DNA of 64,000 bases from Chryseobacterium senegalense (GCA_001403755.1 CYUH01000015.1:474589-538588); one strand, 5' to 3'. Numbered from the stretch's first letter, positions 1 through 8,618 are shown. The notes: a model not told the origin generated them from the sequence alone. Numbers and translations: made by a program.

Positions 1-197
1 CTTCTAGTTTTAATCTTGCCATCGGTTTGGGAATTGGGTTTTCTTACAAAAGAATGTTGGAAGTTACCGCACGCTATGATCTCGGTCTCAGCAACACCTA
101 CAAAGGTTTAATGGGAGAATTGCAAGCTGATCCAAATACGGCTAAGAAGAAATCAGAACAAGTTTTTAGCGTAGGTTTAAGTTACATTTTCCAATAG
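1..197 (+). CDS. Outer-membrane beta-barrel protein, C-terminal end (partial)
   Basis: The reading frame is open from the window edge (codons begin at base 3) to a TAG at 195-197, giving about 64 residues. It alternates hydrophobic and polar residues like membrane beta strands and ends in SYIFQ, with an aromatic residue next to last, as in the last strand of many outer-membrane barrels. It resembles the C-terminus of PorT/OmpW-type porin-family proteins of Bacteroidota, but the N-terminal part lies outside the window, so the family cannot be fixed. It converges on the ABC permease gene, with a shared hairpin terminator between them. Confidence 0.6.
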   Translation, partial: SSFNLAIGLGIGFSYKRMLEVTARYDLGLSNTYKGLMGELQADPNTAKKKSEQVFSVGLSYIFQ

Positions 198-217
198 ATT
201 TTCATTCATAAAATATA

Positions 218-247
218 AAATCCCATCAAATTTTATTGATGGGATTT
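218..247. terminator. Bidirectional intrinsic terminator
   Basis: Perfect 12-bp inverted repeat (218-229 pairs with 236-247, core TCCCATCAA/TTGATGGGA) with a 6-nt loop. It lies between two convergent genes ending at 197 (+) and 274 (-), with A/T runs on both sides. Confidence 0.8.
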
Positions 248-273
248 ATCTTTATTTTAAATCTGAATTCAAT

Positions 274-1590
274 TTAACTTCTGATCCATTTCCAAAGCTC
301 TTTTGCGCTCGCTTTATTTCCATACATTAAGATTCCAACGCGATAAATTTTTGCCGCTAGGAAAATCATTAATAATGTAGAAGCGATTAGTAATGCCATG
401 GAAAGTGCAATTTGCCACGCCGGAACACCGAATGGAATTCTCGCAATCATCGCCACAGGTGAAGTAAATGGAATGACTGAAAGCCAAAACCCAAGCGGAC
501 CTTCCGGATTATTCATAATCGTGAAGCTGCCGTACATTCCTAAAGTTAGCGGAATAATCGCAAAAAGGGTAAACTGTTGGGTTTCGGTTTCGTTATCTAC
601 CGCCGATCCGATGGCTGCATACATTGAGCTGTAAAAAATATATCCCAACAAGAAAAAAACGATAAAAACGAAGATAATCAACGGGAAATTCATGTCTAAG
701 AGGATGTGAGAAACCTTTGTCGCAGTTTCAGTGATGTCGAATTTTTGAAGCATTTCGGAGGATTGTTCGCTGCCGGGAATTTGTTTTTGCATCGCCTGAA
801 AGCCGGTGTTTAGGAAGATGGCTCCCAAAACCGACATCGTAATCCAAATTACAAATTGCGTGAGCGCTACCAACGTGACGCCCAAAATTTTTCCCATCAT
901 CAACTCAAATGGTTTTACCGAAGAAATGATGATTTCAACGACGCGGTTGTTTTTTTCCTCCAAAACGCTACGCATCACCCGAACACCGTAAATGATGATG
1001 AACATAAATACGGCATACATTAAAACCATGCTAAGGCCCGATTTTACACCGAAATCCAGGCCAGAATCCGCTTTGTTATTGTCCACCACATTTTCCGTAT
1101 TCAAATCGAAATTTTTATCCAGGCTTACCAGTTGATCTTCCGAGAGGCCAAGGGTTTTTATTTTTTCTTTTTTAAGGACTTTAGAAAGATCCGCAGAAAC
1201 ACTCGATTTGGTATCGAAACCGATTTTTTTATTGATGAGTAATTTGGTATTTTTCTCGAGCTCGTCGAAATTGTTGTTTTTCAGTTCCGGAATGATGAGG
1301 AGTCCCTCAATGCCCGTCATTTCTTTTAAAGTAGAACGGAGGGCTCGTTCATTTTCCTTCGGAACAAAAACGTACTTTATGGTGTTATTTCTCTTCAGAT
1401 TACCCACGAAAAGCCCACTTTTATCAACTACATTGAAGGTGCTGGAACTTTCATTTGCTTTAAACATAAAAGCAATTAAAGCTCCGAAACCAATCATTAA
1501 AATCGGTGCAAGAAGCGTAAGAATGATAAAAGATTTTTTCTTCACTTGCGTGAGATATTCTCTTTTGGTGATTAAAAATATATTTTTCAT
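274..1590 (-). CDS. ABC-2 type exporter permease (NatB/YhaP-like)
   Basis: A 438-residue membrane protein. One N-terminal transmembrane helix (about residues 20-42) is followed by a soluble loop of roughly 140 residues. A block of about five helices follows (about residues 185-420). This is the layout of ABC-2 permeases of the NatB/YhaP type, which pair with a separate ATPase to export a substrate. The substrate cannot be told from sequence; in Bacillus relatives sodium or antimicrobial compounds are proposed. The gene lies 52 nt downstream of the ATPase gene on the same strand, so the two are probably one transcript ending at the hairpin at 218-247. The ATG at 1588-1590 starts a typical basic N-terminus. 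Confidence 0.85.
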   Translation of the reverse strand: MKNIFLITKREYLTQVKKKSFIILTLLAPILMIGFGALIAFMFKANESSSTFNVVDKSGLFVGNLKRNNTIKYVFVPKENERALRSTLKEMTGIEGLLIIPELKNNNFDELEKNTKLLINKKIGFDTKSSVSADLSKVLKKEKIKTLGLSEDQLVSLDKNFDLNTENVVDNNKADSGLDFGVKSGLSMVLMYAVFMFIIIYGVRVMRSVLEEKNNRVVEIIISSVKPFELMMGKILGVTLVALTQFVIWITMSVLGAIFLNTGFQAMQKQIPGSEQSSEMLQKFDITETATKVSHILLDMNFPLIIFVFIVFFLLGYIFYSSMYAAIGSAVDNETETQQFTLFAIIPLTLGMYGSFTIMNNPEGPLGFWLSVIPFTSPVAMIARIPFGVPAWQIALSMALLIASTLLMIFLAAKIYRVGILMYGNKASAKELWKWIRS

Positions 1591-1642
1591 GGAATTTTTT
1601 CTATGGTGATCGGGAAGTTTTTTTTATTGTAAACGCTGAGAC

Positions 1643-2548
1643 TTATTTCGCTACTGCATTGATGAAAACTTCATTCATGCTCGGGATTTTCTCATCAAAC
1701 GAACGAATTTTTCCTATTTTCATTAGTGCATTCAGCAACAAGTTTTGATCGTTATCATTTTTCAATTCGAAAGAAACGAGTTGGTTTTGGGTGTTGAATT
1801 CGTTGATGTGGAATTCTTTTTTAAAGTTTTCAAATTTCTCGGAATCTACGTCTGATAAAGTAATTCCAAAGATGTTTTTTTTGAATTTTTCTCTCACTTC
1901 AAAAACTTTTCCGTCCAGCACTTTTTTCGATTGGTTGATTAATGCTACATAATCGCACATTTCTTCCACACTTTCCATTCGGTGCGTAGAAAGGATAATG
2001 GTGGTGCCGTTGTTTTTCAAATTCAGGATTTGATCTTTGATTAAGTTTGCGTTTACCGGATCAAAACCGGAAAAAGGTTCATCCAAAATCAGCAATTTCG
2101 GGCGGTGCAAAACCGTCACTACAAATTGTATTTTCTGTGCCATCCCTTTCGATAGTTCGCTGAGTTTTTTCTTCCACCACTGATCGATTTCCAGTTGCTC
2201 GAACCAATATTTCGCCTGGCTCAAAGCATCATTCTTGCTCATTCCTTTCAGCTCTCCGAAGTATAAAATCTGGTCGCCAACGGACATATTTTTGTACAAA
2301 CCGCGTTCCTCGGGCATGTAACCAATCTGTTTGATATGTTCCGGATTGAGTTTTTCTTTGTTGATAAAAACTTTGCCCGAATCAGCCTGCGTAATCTGAT
2401 TGATGATTCGGATGAAGGTGGTTTTTCCTGCACCATTTGGACCTAAAAGTCCATAAATGCTGGCTTCCGGAACATTGATTGAGAAGTTGTCGAGTGCTAG
2501 TTTTTTACCGGCATTATAAGTTTTGGTGACGTTTTCTGCTTTCAGCAT
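1643..2548 (-). CDS. ABC transporter ATP-binding protein (NatA-like)
   Basis: A 301-residue ATPase subunit that would drive the permease encoded just downstream. All nucleotide-binding motifs are visible: Walker A GPNGAGKT (residues 36-43), signature LSKGM (132-136), Walker B LLILDEP (152-158) and the switch histidine in STHR (His189). About 75 residues after the ATPase core match in position the small C-terminal domain (DUF4162-like) seen in NatA/DrrA-type exporters. The signature has K in place of the usual G (LSKGM for LSGGQ), a variation common in this subfamily. It is the first gene of a two-gene unit. No good promoter match was seen upstream. Function as an exporter ATPase is secure; the substrate is unknown. 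Confidence 0.9.
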   Translation of the reverse strand: MLKAENVTKTYNAGKKLALDNFSINVPEASIYGLLGPNGAGKTTFIRIINQITQADSGKVFINKEKLNPEHIKQIGYMPEERGLYKNMSVGDQILYFGELKGMSKNDALSQAKYWFEQLEIDQWWKKKLSELSKGMAQKIQFVVTVLHRPKLLILDEPFSGFDPVNANLIKDQILNLKNNGTTIILSTHRMESVEEMCDYVALINQSKKVLDGKVFEVREKFKKNIFGITLSDVDSEKFENFKKEFHINEFNTQNQLVSFELKNDNDQNLLLNALMKIGKIRSFDEKIPSMNEVFINAVAK

Positions 2549-2659
2549 GAAGATGATTATTTGAAAGAATTAGTATAAAAATCCTTCGGAAAGTTACGGA
2601 ATTTTGGCAAAAAATTTAGATCAGCTTTAATCGATTTCCTTTTTGAGTTAGGTAATACG

Positions 2660-2688
2660 TCAAAAAAATAGCGTTCCGAGTTAACGCT
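2660..2688 (-). terminator. Intrinsic terminator for the dusB-lipoprotein unit
   Basis: On the minus strand a 6-bp stem (AGCGTT/AACGCT, 2683-2688 with 2670-2675, 7-nt loop) is followed by an A and seven T. It lies about 75 nt after the lipoprotein stop codon, so it probably ends that transcript. Confidence 0.55.
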
Positions 2689-2762
2689 TTATATGAAAGG
2701 GATTTTATTAAACTACACAAATTTTAAACCTGCGGAATCTGAGAACAATGAGTTAGAAAATT

Positions 2763-3359
2763 TTAAGAAATCCAAATCAATTTTTCATTGATGATTTTCC
2801 ATTTATCTTTTACTTTTTCCATCGTGATTAAAATTCCCAAACCGCATTTTGAGCCACAATGATGTTGATATTTGATTAATGCTTTGTTTTCTGCAATAAA
2901 AATGGGTTCCGATAATTCATAATTTCCCAGATACGTTTGTTTCCCATTTTCATTGATGGATTTCGGCTGATCTATTCTTTTTGCAAATTTTACTCCTTGA
3001 ATTTTCGAAAAATCAATATACTCCTTGGAATATTTGGGTTTAAATTGAATAACTAAATTGTTACCTTTTCCTCCATAAAATTCATCGGATAAATTTGTAG
3101 TATCTAAAACAATCAATCGTTGGTCTAAAAAATAAGTTAAGGATTTCGAATTTTTTAGGCTGTCGATAATTCTTTCATTTTCTAAATTCGTTTCTTTTTC
3201 AGATGGATTATTTCGAAAAGAAATGTATTGATGTAAAATTCCATAAGTTGAAATTTTTTCTTTGAGTACTGCATTGTATATGTCGTAGCAATCTTTCGTA
3301 CGAGAATTTGTGCAGGAAATCAATAGGCTGAAAACCAATAATGAAAGAGGGATTTTCAT
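2763..3359 (-). CDS. Putative lipoprotein of unknown function
   Basis: A 198-residue protein with a lipoprotein signal: a short basic N-terminus, a hydrophobic stretch and the lipobox LLISC (Cys16). The mature part is charged, has no family I recognise, and carries a paired-cysteine segment near the C-terminus (HHCGSKCG). It is probably anchored in the outer or inner membrane facing the periplasm. Its ATG overlaps the stop codon of dusB in a TAATG arrangement, so it is very likely translationally coupled to dusB, though no functional link is known. Real-gene status is well supported by the signal peptide and coupling; function is open. Confidence 0.75.
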   Translation of the reverse strand: MKIPLSLLVFSLLISCTNSRTKDCYDIYNAVLKEKISTYGILHQYISFRNNPSEKETNLENERIIDSLKNSKSLTYFLDQRLIVLDTTNLSDEFYGGKGNNLVIQFKPKYSKEYIDFSKIQGVKFAKRIDQPKSINENGKQTYLGNYELSEPIFIAENKALIKYQHHCGSKCGLGILITMEKVKDKWKIINEKLIWIS

Positions 3360-4354
3360 TAATTCACAAAAGAATTTGTGCTGTAAAAATCAGCAGCTTC
3401 GGCAATGACCTGATCCATTTCTTCTAAAGTGAAAACTTCCAGAAATTTTCTGCGGAAATCTTTAAAATGCGGAATTCCACGGAAATAATTGCTGTAATGT
3501 TGGCGCATTTCGATGAGTCCGAGTCTTTCGCCTTTCCATTCCATGCTCCATTCTGCATGTTGGCGCACTGCTAGCAACCGGTCGGTAATGGTAGGTTCCG
3601 GTAATTTTTCTCCGGTTTCAAAAAAATTTTTGATTTCATTAAAAATCCATGGATATCCAATGGCTCCACGACCGATCATGATGCCGTCGCAATCGTATTT
3701 TTGCTTGTATTCTAGAGCTTTTTCGGGAGAATCTACATCACCGTTTCCGAAAATCGGAATTTCGATATTAGGATTGTTTTTAACTTTAGAAATATAATCC
3801 CAATCAGCTTCCCCTTTATACATTTGCGATCGAGTTCTTGCGTGAATGGTCAGCGCTTTAATTCCGGTATCTTGCAATCTCTCAGCTACCTCCATGATGT
3901 TTATCGTTTCGGTATCCCAACCTAAACGGGTTTTCACAGTAACCGGCAAATGCGTTGAATTTACGACCGCTTTTGTAAGGCGAATCATAAGATCAATATC
4001 TTTTAAAACGCCTGCTCCAGCTCCTTTGCATACTACTTTTTTCACAGGACAGCCAAAGTTGATATCGACTAAATCTGGGTTTACAGTTTCTACGATCTTC
4101 GCTGACATTGCCATAGCTTCTTCATCACCACCAAAAATTTGAATCCCAACCGGTCTTTCATAATCGAAAATATCTAGTTTTTTGCGGCTTTTCATAGCAT
4201 CCCGAATTAATCCTTCGGAGGAAATAAACTCCGAATACATCATATCGGCGCCATGCATTTTGCAAAGTCTGCGAAAAGGAGGATCCGAAACGTCTTCCAT
4301 TGGGGCAAGAAGAAGTGGAAATTCCGGTAGTTCTATGTTTTCGATTTTTATCAT
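3359..4354 (-). CDS. dusB: tRNA-dihydrouridine synthase
   Basis: A 331-residue flavoenzyme that reduces uridine to dihydrouridine in tRNA D-loops using FMN and NAD(P)H. The N-terminus carries the family start LLAPMEDVSDPPFR, followed by the FMN-barrel motif and the catalytic cysteine in NFGCP (Cys102). KTRLGW and GNGDV come later, and IMIGRGAIGYPW supplies the phosphate-binding end of the barrel. The C-terminal helical tRNA-binding region is complete. Length and motifs fit the DusB group. The start codon is preceded by TATCTTTG, whose last G lies only 5 nt before the ATG. This suggests a nearly leaderless mRNA. The lipoprotein gene follows with a 1-base overlap. Confidence 0.93.
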   Translation of the reverse strand: MIKIENIELPEFPLLLAPMEDVSDPPFRRLCKMHGADMMYSEFISSEGLIRDAMKSRKKLDIFDYERPVGIQIFGGDEEAMAMSAKIVETVNPDLVDINFGCPVKKVVCKGAGAGVLKDIDLMIRLTKAVVNSTHLPVTVKTRLGWDTETINIMEVAERLQDTGIKALTIHARTRSQMYKGEADWDYISKVKNNPNIEIPIFGNGDVDSPEKALEYKQKYDCDGIMIGRGAIGYPWIFNEIKNFFETGEKLPEPTITDRLLAVRQHAEWSMEWKGERLGLIEMRQHYSNYFRGIPHFKDFRRKFLEVFTLEEMDQVIAEAADFYSTNSFVN

Positions 4355-4358
4355 GGTG

Positions 4359-4390
4359 CAAAGATAATTTTTTTGAATGGAAACCGGAAA
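4359..4390 (-). promoter_or_regulatory. Promoter of dusB
   Basis: On the minus strand TTTC (4390-4387), then 20 nt, then TATCTTTG (4366-4359). This fits the Bacteroidota pattern TTTG-N19-21-TAnnTTTG with one mismatch in the -33 box. The ATG begins 5 nt after the final G. Confidence 0.5.
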
Positions 4391-4405
4391 CCGTATTGCG
4401 CTGAC

Positions 4406-4433
4406 AAAAAAAACAGATCTAAGCGATCCGTTT
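4406..4433 (-). terminator. Intrinsic terminator of the thioredoxin/DUF3575 operon
   Basis: On the minus strand a 9-bp stem (AAACGGATC with GATCTGTTT, one G-U pair, 5-nt loop) runs straight into a T tract. It follows the small membrane-protein gene by 23 nt. Confidence 0.75.
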
Positions 4434-4455
4434 CATATTTTAGATACTGAAATCT

Positions 4456-4659
4456 TTAATCAAAATCATGATGGGTATCATCTTTTGAGTTTTTCTGGAC
4501 AAACCACATCCCGATGGTTAAGCCGATTACTCCGGCTATAGCAGTCATCAATGCACGTTCGAGTTTGTCGGGCATGTCGTTTCCGAGATAATTCATCAGG
4601 AAAAGAATCAGAAAAGTGATGGCTGCGATTACTGCAAATTTTTTACTTTTTATGTCCAT
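4456..4659 (-). CDS. Small inner-membrane protein of unknown function
   Basis: A 67-residue protein with two predicted membrane helices (about residues 8-24 and 36-53) and a charged, His/Asp-rich tail. I place the start at the ATG at 4657-4659, beginning MDIKSKKF. That ATG overlaps the stop of the preceding barrel gene as TAATG, and a longer start would read back into that gene. It is the last gene of the unit beginning with the thioredoxin-family gene and is followed by a strong terminator. I do not recognise a family; the coupling and codon pattern suggest it is real. Confidence 0.6.
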   Translation of the reverse strand: MDIKSKKFAVIAAITFLILFLMNYLGNDMPDKLERALMTAIAGVIGLTIGMWFVQKNSKDDTHHDFD

Positions 4660-5288
4660 TATTTTATTCTGTAAGAAATCATTACTCCACCTCTGTAAGG
4701 AAGCCATTCGCCACTTTGATTATATTCTCGGGTTGGATCCGTATCGTATCGGACGCCCAATTCTTTATGATAACCTTTGTAATAACTTTGTATAGAACCG
4801 GCACCGAGATACAAGTCCATATTCCAATTTTTTCCCAATTCGAACTGGTAACCTACGGTAGCTCCGATGATATAAGAGAAGCCATTTTGATATAAATCAG
4901 AAGATTTATAAATTGGTGATTCCGGAGTGTATTGGTAATTATTATCGTTCCAATAATTGTATTTTTGAACAATAAATCGCGAGAAAGAAAGGTTACCACC
5001 AACATACCAATGGTTAAAAGCTTCATTGAAGTAATATCTTCCGTCGAAACCAAGCATATAAACTTGCGCGTATTTTCCAGCGAATGATTTCCACGGAGAA
5101 ATAAAAACCTCTCCTTGAAGCGTCCATTTTTTGTTCAGTTGATACTCTACACCGGCATTCAGCATACCGACAGGCAGGAAAAGCGCATTGGCCTTCACAT
5201 ACAATTTTTTGGTGGAAATCGAATCTTGTGATTGAGCACTAGAAAATGCTGCAAAAGAAATTGCGGTTGCCAATAAAAGTTTTTTCAA
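4659..5288 (-). CDS. Outer-membrane beta-barrel protein, DUF3575-like
   Basis: A 209-residue protein with a Sec signal peptide (MKKLLLATAISFAAFSSAQS, cut near residue 20). About eight amphipathic beta strands follow, rich in Tyr, Trp and Gly, ending in SYRIK. The pattern VKANALFLPVGMLNAGVEY is typical of DUF3575-type barrels of Bacteroidota, where a KTN/ANAL start is followed by a GVEY strand. The role of this family is not established. The gene starts 7 nt after the thioredoxin-family gene and overlaps the next small membrane gene by one base, so the three form an operon. A second barrel of related type is encoded at 8644-9360 on the other strand. Confidence 0.8.
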   Translation of the reverse strand: MKKLLLATAISFAAFSSAQSQDSISTKKLYVKANALFLPVGMLNAGVEYQLNKKWTLQGEVFISPWKSFAGKYAQVYMLGFDGRYYFNEAFNHWYVGGNLSFSRFIVQKYNYWNDNNYQYTPESPIYKSSDLYQNGFSYIIGATVGYQFELGKNWNMDLYLGAGSIQSYYKGYHKELGVRYDTDPTREYNQSGEWLPYRGGVMISYRIK

Positions 5289-5295
5289 AATTATT

Positions 5296-6468
5296 TTATT
5301 TTAATGAGTCCAGAAGTTGAGTTGCGAGTTGAGCGTCTTTTCCTTGAGTTTTAGCGATGTTTTTAGAAATTTCGGCGTACGTTTTTGCTTGATCTTTTTT
5401 ACCCGTTTTCGAATAAATTTTTGCTAAAATATAAGTGTTTTCGGCGGTTTCAGATTTCATAACCGATTTTTCAGCCCATTCTTCCGCCTTTTTCAAAGAA
5501 GAAGGTGTGGTGATGAACTCACTGAAAATCCAAGCAGCTTTTAGAAGTTCTTCACTTTCAAAATTTTCAGCGTTCTGATAATAAGATAGAGCTGCTTTTT
5601 CGTATTCCGCAAATTTTCCCGAATTAGGATAAATTATCACTTTCATTCGGTTTAAAGCTATTTCAGCTTCGGTTTTTCCAACTAATGGAATGGCATTTTT
5701 GAAAAATTCATCATCATTGATCGTGCCTGTATTTTGATCCAAAGCATTTTCGAGAATCTTGGTAATTTTGATGTTGGTATCAAATTGATTGTAAATATCT
5801 TCCGACATCAATTTGGTGATTTCGTGTTTTTTCGCAACGAAAATTTGATAATTCGGATCGCTAGGAGACTTAATGAAATACAACAGCATTCCCAGTTCAT
5901 CTTTCGTCAAAGGTTGATTGCTTTTCACCTTAAAATATCTTTCGGAAGCTCTTTTAGCCAATTCGTAATCGCTTTGTGCGTACAAACTCATCATATTTAG
6001 CAAAAACTCCGGATTACTTTCGCCTTTTTGGAATAATTCTTTGTTGGAAGAAGTTCGGTATTTCGGTTGGTTCGCTTCTTTTGCGATGGTAAGAAAATCC
6101 GCTTCTCCCATGTAACCATAATTTTTCAACACTACTTCGCCATCACCATTCAGAAAAAGAAAAGTAGGATAGGAGCGAATTCCATATTTCATTGCGATAT
6201 CCCGGCCTTCACCTTTTTCCATATCGAATCTTGCGTTGATGAAATTGGCGTTATAATATTCTGAAACCGCAGGTAGCGGGAAAATATTTTTTTCCATCAT
6301 TTTGCAGGGTCCGCACCAAGAAGCAAATGCGTCGAGGAAAATCAGTTTTTTTTCGGCTTTTGCTTTTGCTAAAATATCTTTAAAGCTGGTATTCTGAAAA
6401 TTAATGCTTTGCTGGCCTAAAACAATGATGGAAAGGGATATAGTAAGTAAAAAAAGTATTTTTTTCAT
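5296..6468 (-). CDS. Secreted thioredoxin-family protein with C-terminal helical repeats
   Basis: A 390-residue periplasmic protein. A signal peptide (about residues 1-18) is followed by a thioredoxin domain with the active site WCGPC (Cys52, Cys55) and the cis-proline loop in RSYPTFLF. About 230 mostly helical residues follow that look like TPR-type repeats (for example the LAKIYSKTGKKDQA segment). This is the DUF255/thioredoxin_7-like arrangement common in Bacteroidota. Likely role: reduction or repair of disulfides in envelope proteins; the partner is unknown. It leads an operon with a DUF3575-like barrel 7 nt downstream, which may be a client. The ATG at 6468 is the only start that keeps the signal peptide. 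Confidence 0.85.
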   Translation of the reverse strand: MKKILFLLTISLSIIVLGQQSINFQNTSFKDILAKAKAEKKLIFLDAFASWCGPCKMMEKNIFPLPAVSEYYNANFINARFDMEKGEGRDIAMKYGIRSYPTFLFLNGDGEVVLKNYGYMGEADFLTIAKEANQPKYRTSSNKELFQKGESNPEFLLNMMSLYAQSDYELAKRASERYFKVKSNQPLTKDELGMLLYFIKSPSDPNYQIFVAKKHEITKLMSEDIYNQFDTNIKITKILENALDQNTGTINDDEFFKNAIPLVGKTEAEIALNRMKVIIYPNSGKFAEYEKAALSYYQNAENFESEELLKAAWIFSEFITTPSSLKKAEEWAEKSVMKSETAENTYILAKIYSKTGKKDQAKTYAEISKNIAKTQGKDAQLATQLLDSLK

Positions 6469-6609
6469 GGAAGCAGAGAAAATTTTAATGCGAATATAAC
6501 TATAAATAAACTACCATTAAAAAAAAATATTACCATCCAAATTAATTTTACGCTTCATCAAAATAATTTTGGCTCGAATATTGTTGCGTCCCAAAAAAAA
6601 TGATGGACG

Positions 6610-6699
6610 ATGAAAAAGAACAGGAAACTTTACAAGATTCGTTATTTGCGACTTATTCGTAAAATGAGGGATCAGGTTTTTGTAAATGGAGTGATTTAA
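6610..6699 (+). CDS. Possible very small basic protein (29 residues)
   Basis: An ATG-to-TAA frame of 29 codons (starting MKKNRKLYKI) with 10 Lys/Arg residues. It lies between the divergent start of the thioredoxin gene and the end of glnS. Directly after it comes a 12-bp hairpin followed by a T-rich tail on the plus strand, as expected for the end of a short plus-strand transcript. Upstream TATTGTTG (6579-6586) is a one-mismatch -7 box, without a good -33 box. The hairpin also serves glnS, so it does not prove a plus transcript. This could equally be a small RNA or chance. Confidence 0.25.
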   Translation: MKKNRKLYKIRYLRLIRKMRDQVFVNGVI

Positions 6700-6703
6700 A
6701 CTT

Positions 6704-6740
6704 AAAACCCTTTCGGTATAATTTACGAAAGGGTTTTTAT
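6704..6740. terminator. Bidirectional intrinsic terminator after glnS
   Basis: Perfect 12-bp inverted repeat AAAACCCTTTCG/CGAAAGGGTTTT (6704-6715 with 6726-6737), 10-nt loop. It lies just past the glnS stop codon (6746). The plus-strand side has the stronger T-rich tail. Confidence 0.8.
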
Positions 6741-6745
6741 TTTTT

Positions 6746-8419
6746 TTATTCTGGTTTATAGCTGTCTTTCAAAGTTACTGTTCTGTTGAACACCAATTTT
6801 TCTTCCGTAGAATCGGGATCTTTGGTGAAGTAGCCAATTCTTTGGAACTGATAAGGTTTACCTACTTCTGCGTTCTTCAAACTTGGTTCTGCAAAGCCTT
6901 GTACTATTTTTAAACTTTCTGGATTGATGAATTCCATGAAATCGGTTTCTTTTTCAGCATCTGGCTGCGGAGTAGTGAAAAGCCGGTCGTAAATTCTTAC
7001 TTCTACCGGTAACGCATGTTCAGCAGAAACCCAGTGAAGTGTTCCTTTTACTTTTCTTAAACTTTCCTCGGTACCACTTCCGGATTTGCTTTTCGGGTCG
7101 TAAGTTGCATAAATGGTCGTGATTTCGCCGTTCTCATCTTTTTCAACTCGTTCGGCTTTGATGATGTACGCTGATTTCAGACGCACTTCGCCACCCAGTT
7201 TCAAACGGAAAAATTTGTTTCCGGCTTCTTCCTTGAAATCTTCTCTTTCGATGTATAATTCCCTGGAGAAAGGGATTTCACGGGTTCCTGCGTTTTCATC
7301 TTCAGGATTGTTTTCGGTTTCCAACCATTCCTCAGCGTTTTCAGGATAATTTTCTATCACCAGTTTCACAGGGTCAACCACCGTCATTACGCGTGTTGAA
7401 ACTTTATTTAAATCTTCTCTCACGAAGAATTCAAGCAATTGAATATCAATAAGGTTTTCTCTTTTTGCAACGCCAACTCTATCAATGAAATTACGAATGG
7501 ACTTCGGTGTAAACCCTAATCTTCTCATCCCGGAAATTGTAGGCATTCTCGGATCATCCCATCCTGTCACGGCTTTTTCAGCTACCAGACGTTGTAATTT
7601 TCTTTTGGAAGTGATCATGTAAGAAACATTCATTCGGGCAAATTCTCTTTGCTTGTTTCTTACTTTAGGTTCTTCGTAAACCTGATCCAAATACCAATCG
7701 TAAAGTGGGCGGTGATTTTCGAATTCCAAGGAACAAAGTGAATGCGAAATTTGTTCGATATAGTCGGATTCTCCGTGTGCCCAATCGTACATCGGGTAGA
7801 TCTTCCATTTTTCGCCGGTTCTGTGGTGAGGTCTTTTCAGAATTCGGTACATCACAGGATCGCGCATGTTCATATTGGGAGAAGTCATATCGATTTTTGC
7901 TCTCAATGACATGCTTCCTTCTTCGAATTCGCCGTTTTTCATTCTTTCAAAAAGATCCAACGATTCTTCCACCGGACGGTTTCTGTAAGGAGATTCTATT
8001 CCATCTTCGAAAGGGTTTTTTCTTTGCGCGGTGATTTCCTCCGAAGATTGTTCATCCACGTAAGCTTTCCCGTTTTTGATCATCTGGACTGCCCAAATAT
8101 AAAGTTGCTCAAAATAATCCGATGCATAAAGCTCTTTGTCGTATTTGAAACCGAGCCATTCCACATCCTTTTTTATAGAATCTACAAATTCTTGCTCTTC
8201 TTTTTCAGGGTTGGTATCATCAAAACGCAAATTAACCGGAGCACCGTATTTTTCGCCCAAACCGAAATTAATGCAGATCGCTTTGGTATGACCTACGTGT
8301 AGATAACCGTTCGGTTCCGGCGGAAAACGAAAACGCAATCGGTCTTTCGGAAAACCATTAGCTAAATCGTCTTCTATAATTTGCTCAATAAAATTGAGGG
8401 ATTTTTTTTCTTCTTCCAT
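6746..8419 (-). CDS. glnS: Glutaminyl-tRNA synthetase
   Basis: A 557-residue class I aminoacyl-tRNA synthetase charging tRNA-Gln directly. The N-terminus shows FPPEPNGYLHVGHTKAI with the HIGH-class signature HVGH. The KMSKS-class loop appears as ITSKRKL. The region RMPTISGMRRLG is typical of the GlnRS/eukaryotic-GluRS group and separates it from bacterial GltX. The C-terminal anticodon-binding beta barrels are complete, and length matches E. coli GlnRS (about 554). Its presence means Gln-tRNA is made directly here, not only by amidation. It stands alone on its strand between two hairpins. A TAAATTTG box (minus strand, 8445-8438) lies 18 nt before the ATG. Confidence 0.95.
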   Translation of the reverse strand: MEEEKKSLNFIEQIIEDDLANGFPKDRLRFRFPPEPNGYLHVGHTKAICINFGLGEKYGAPVNLRFDDTNPEKEEQEFVDSIKKDVEWLGFKYDKELYASDYFEQLYIWAVQMIKNGKAYVDEQSSEEITAQRKNPFEDGIESPYRNRPVEESLDLFERMKNGEFEEGSMSLRAKIDMTSPNMNMRDPVMYRILKRPHHRTGEKWKIYPMYDWAHGESDYIEQISHSLCSLEFENHRPLYDWYLDQVYEEPKVRNKQREFARMNVSYMITSKRKLQRLVAEKAVTGWDDPRMPTISGMRRLGFTPKSIRNFIDRVGVAKRENLIDIQLLEFFVREDLNKVSTRVMTVVDPVKLVIENYPENAEEWLETENNPEDENAGTREIPFSRELYIEREDFKEEAGNKFFRLKLGGEVRLKSAYIIKAERVEKDENGEITTIYATYDPKSKSGSGTEESLRKVKGTLHWVSAEHALPVEVRIYDRLFTTPQPDAEKETDFMEFINPESLKIVQGFAEPSLKNAEVGKPYQFQRIGYFTKDPDSTEEKLVFNRTVTLKDSYKPE

Positions 8420-8437
8420 TGTCTATACTTGTATCGG

Positions 8438-8445
8438 CAAATTTA
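8438..8445 (-). promoter_or_regulatory. Candidate -7 box of glnS
   Basis: TAAATTTG on the minus strand, 18 nt upstream of the glnS ATG. No matching -33 box was found at the usual spacing. Confidence 0.35.
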
Positions 8446-8588
8446 CGGAATCTTCCCAAAAGATAAATACTAAATGAGTTGTTGATTTTCATGTTAACTT
8501 TAAAACTTGAAAAATTATGATTTAAACCATGTTTTACTGAATTTATTGTTGTGTTAATGGATAATTGATGAAAGAAATAAAGTCTTTA

Positions 8589-8618
8589 TTGTCGGAACTG
8601 TTTAAATTATTATATTTG
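8589..8618 (+). promoter_or_regulatory. Promoter of the 8644 barrel gene
   Basis: TTG (8589-8591), 19 nt, TATATTTG (8611-8618). The start codon lies 26 nt after the -7 box. Confidence 0.6.

Noticed and set aside
2693..2791. A 32-codon plus-strand frame starting MKGILLNYTN
   Set aside because: It runs into the antisense of the lipoprotein gene, has no promoter or terminator on that strand, and looks like chance.
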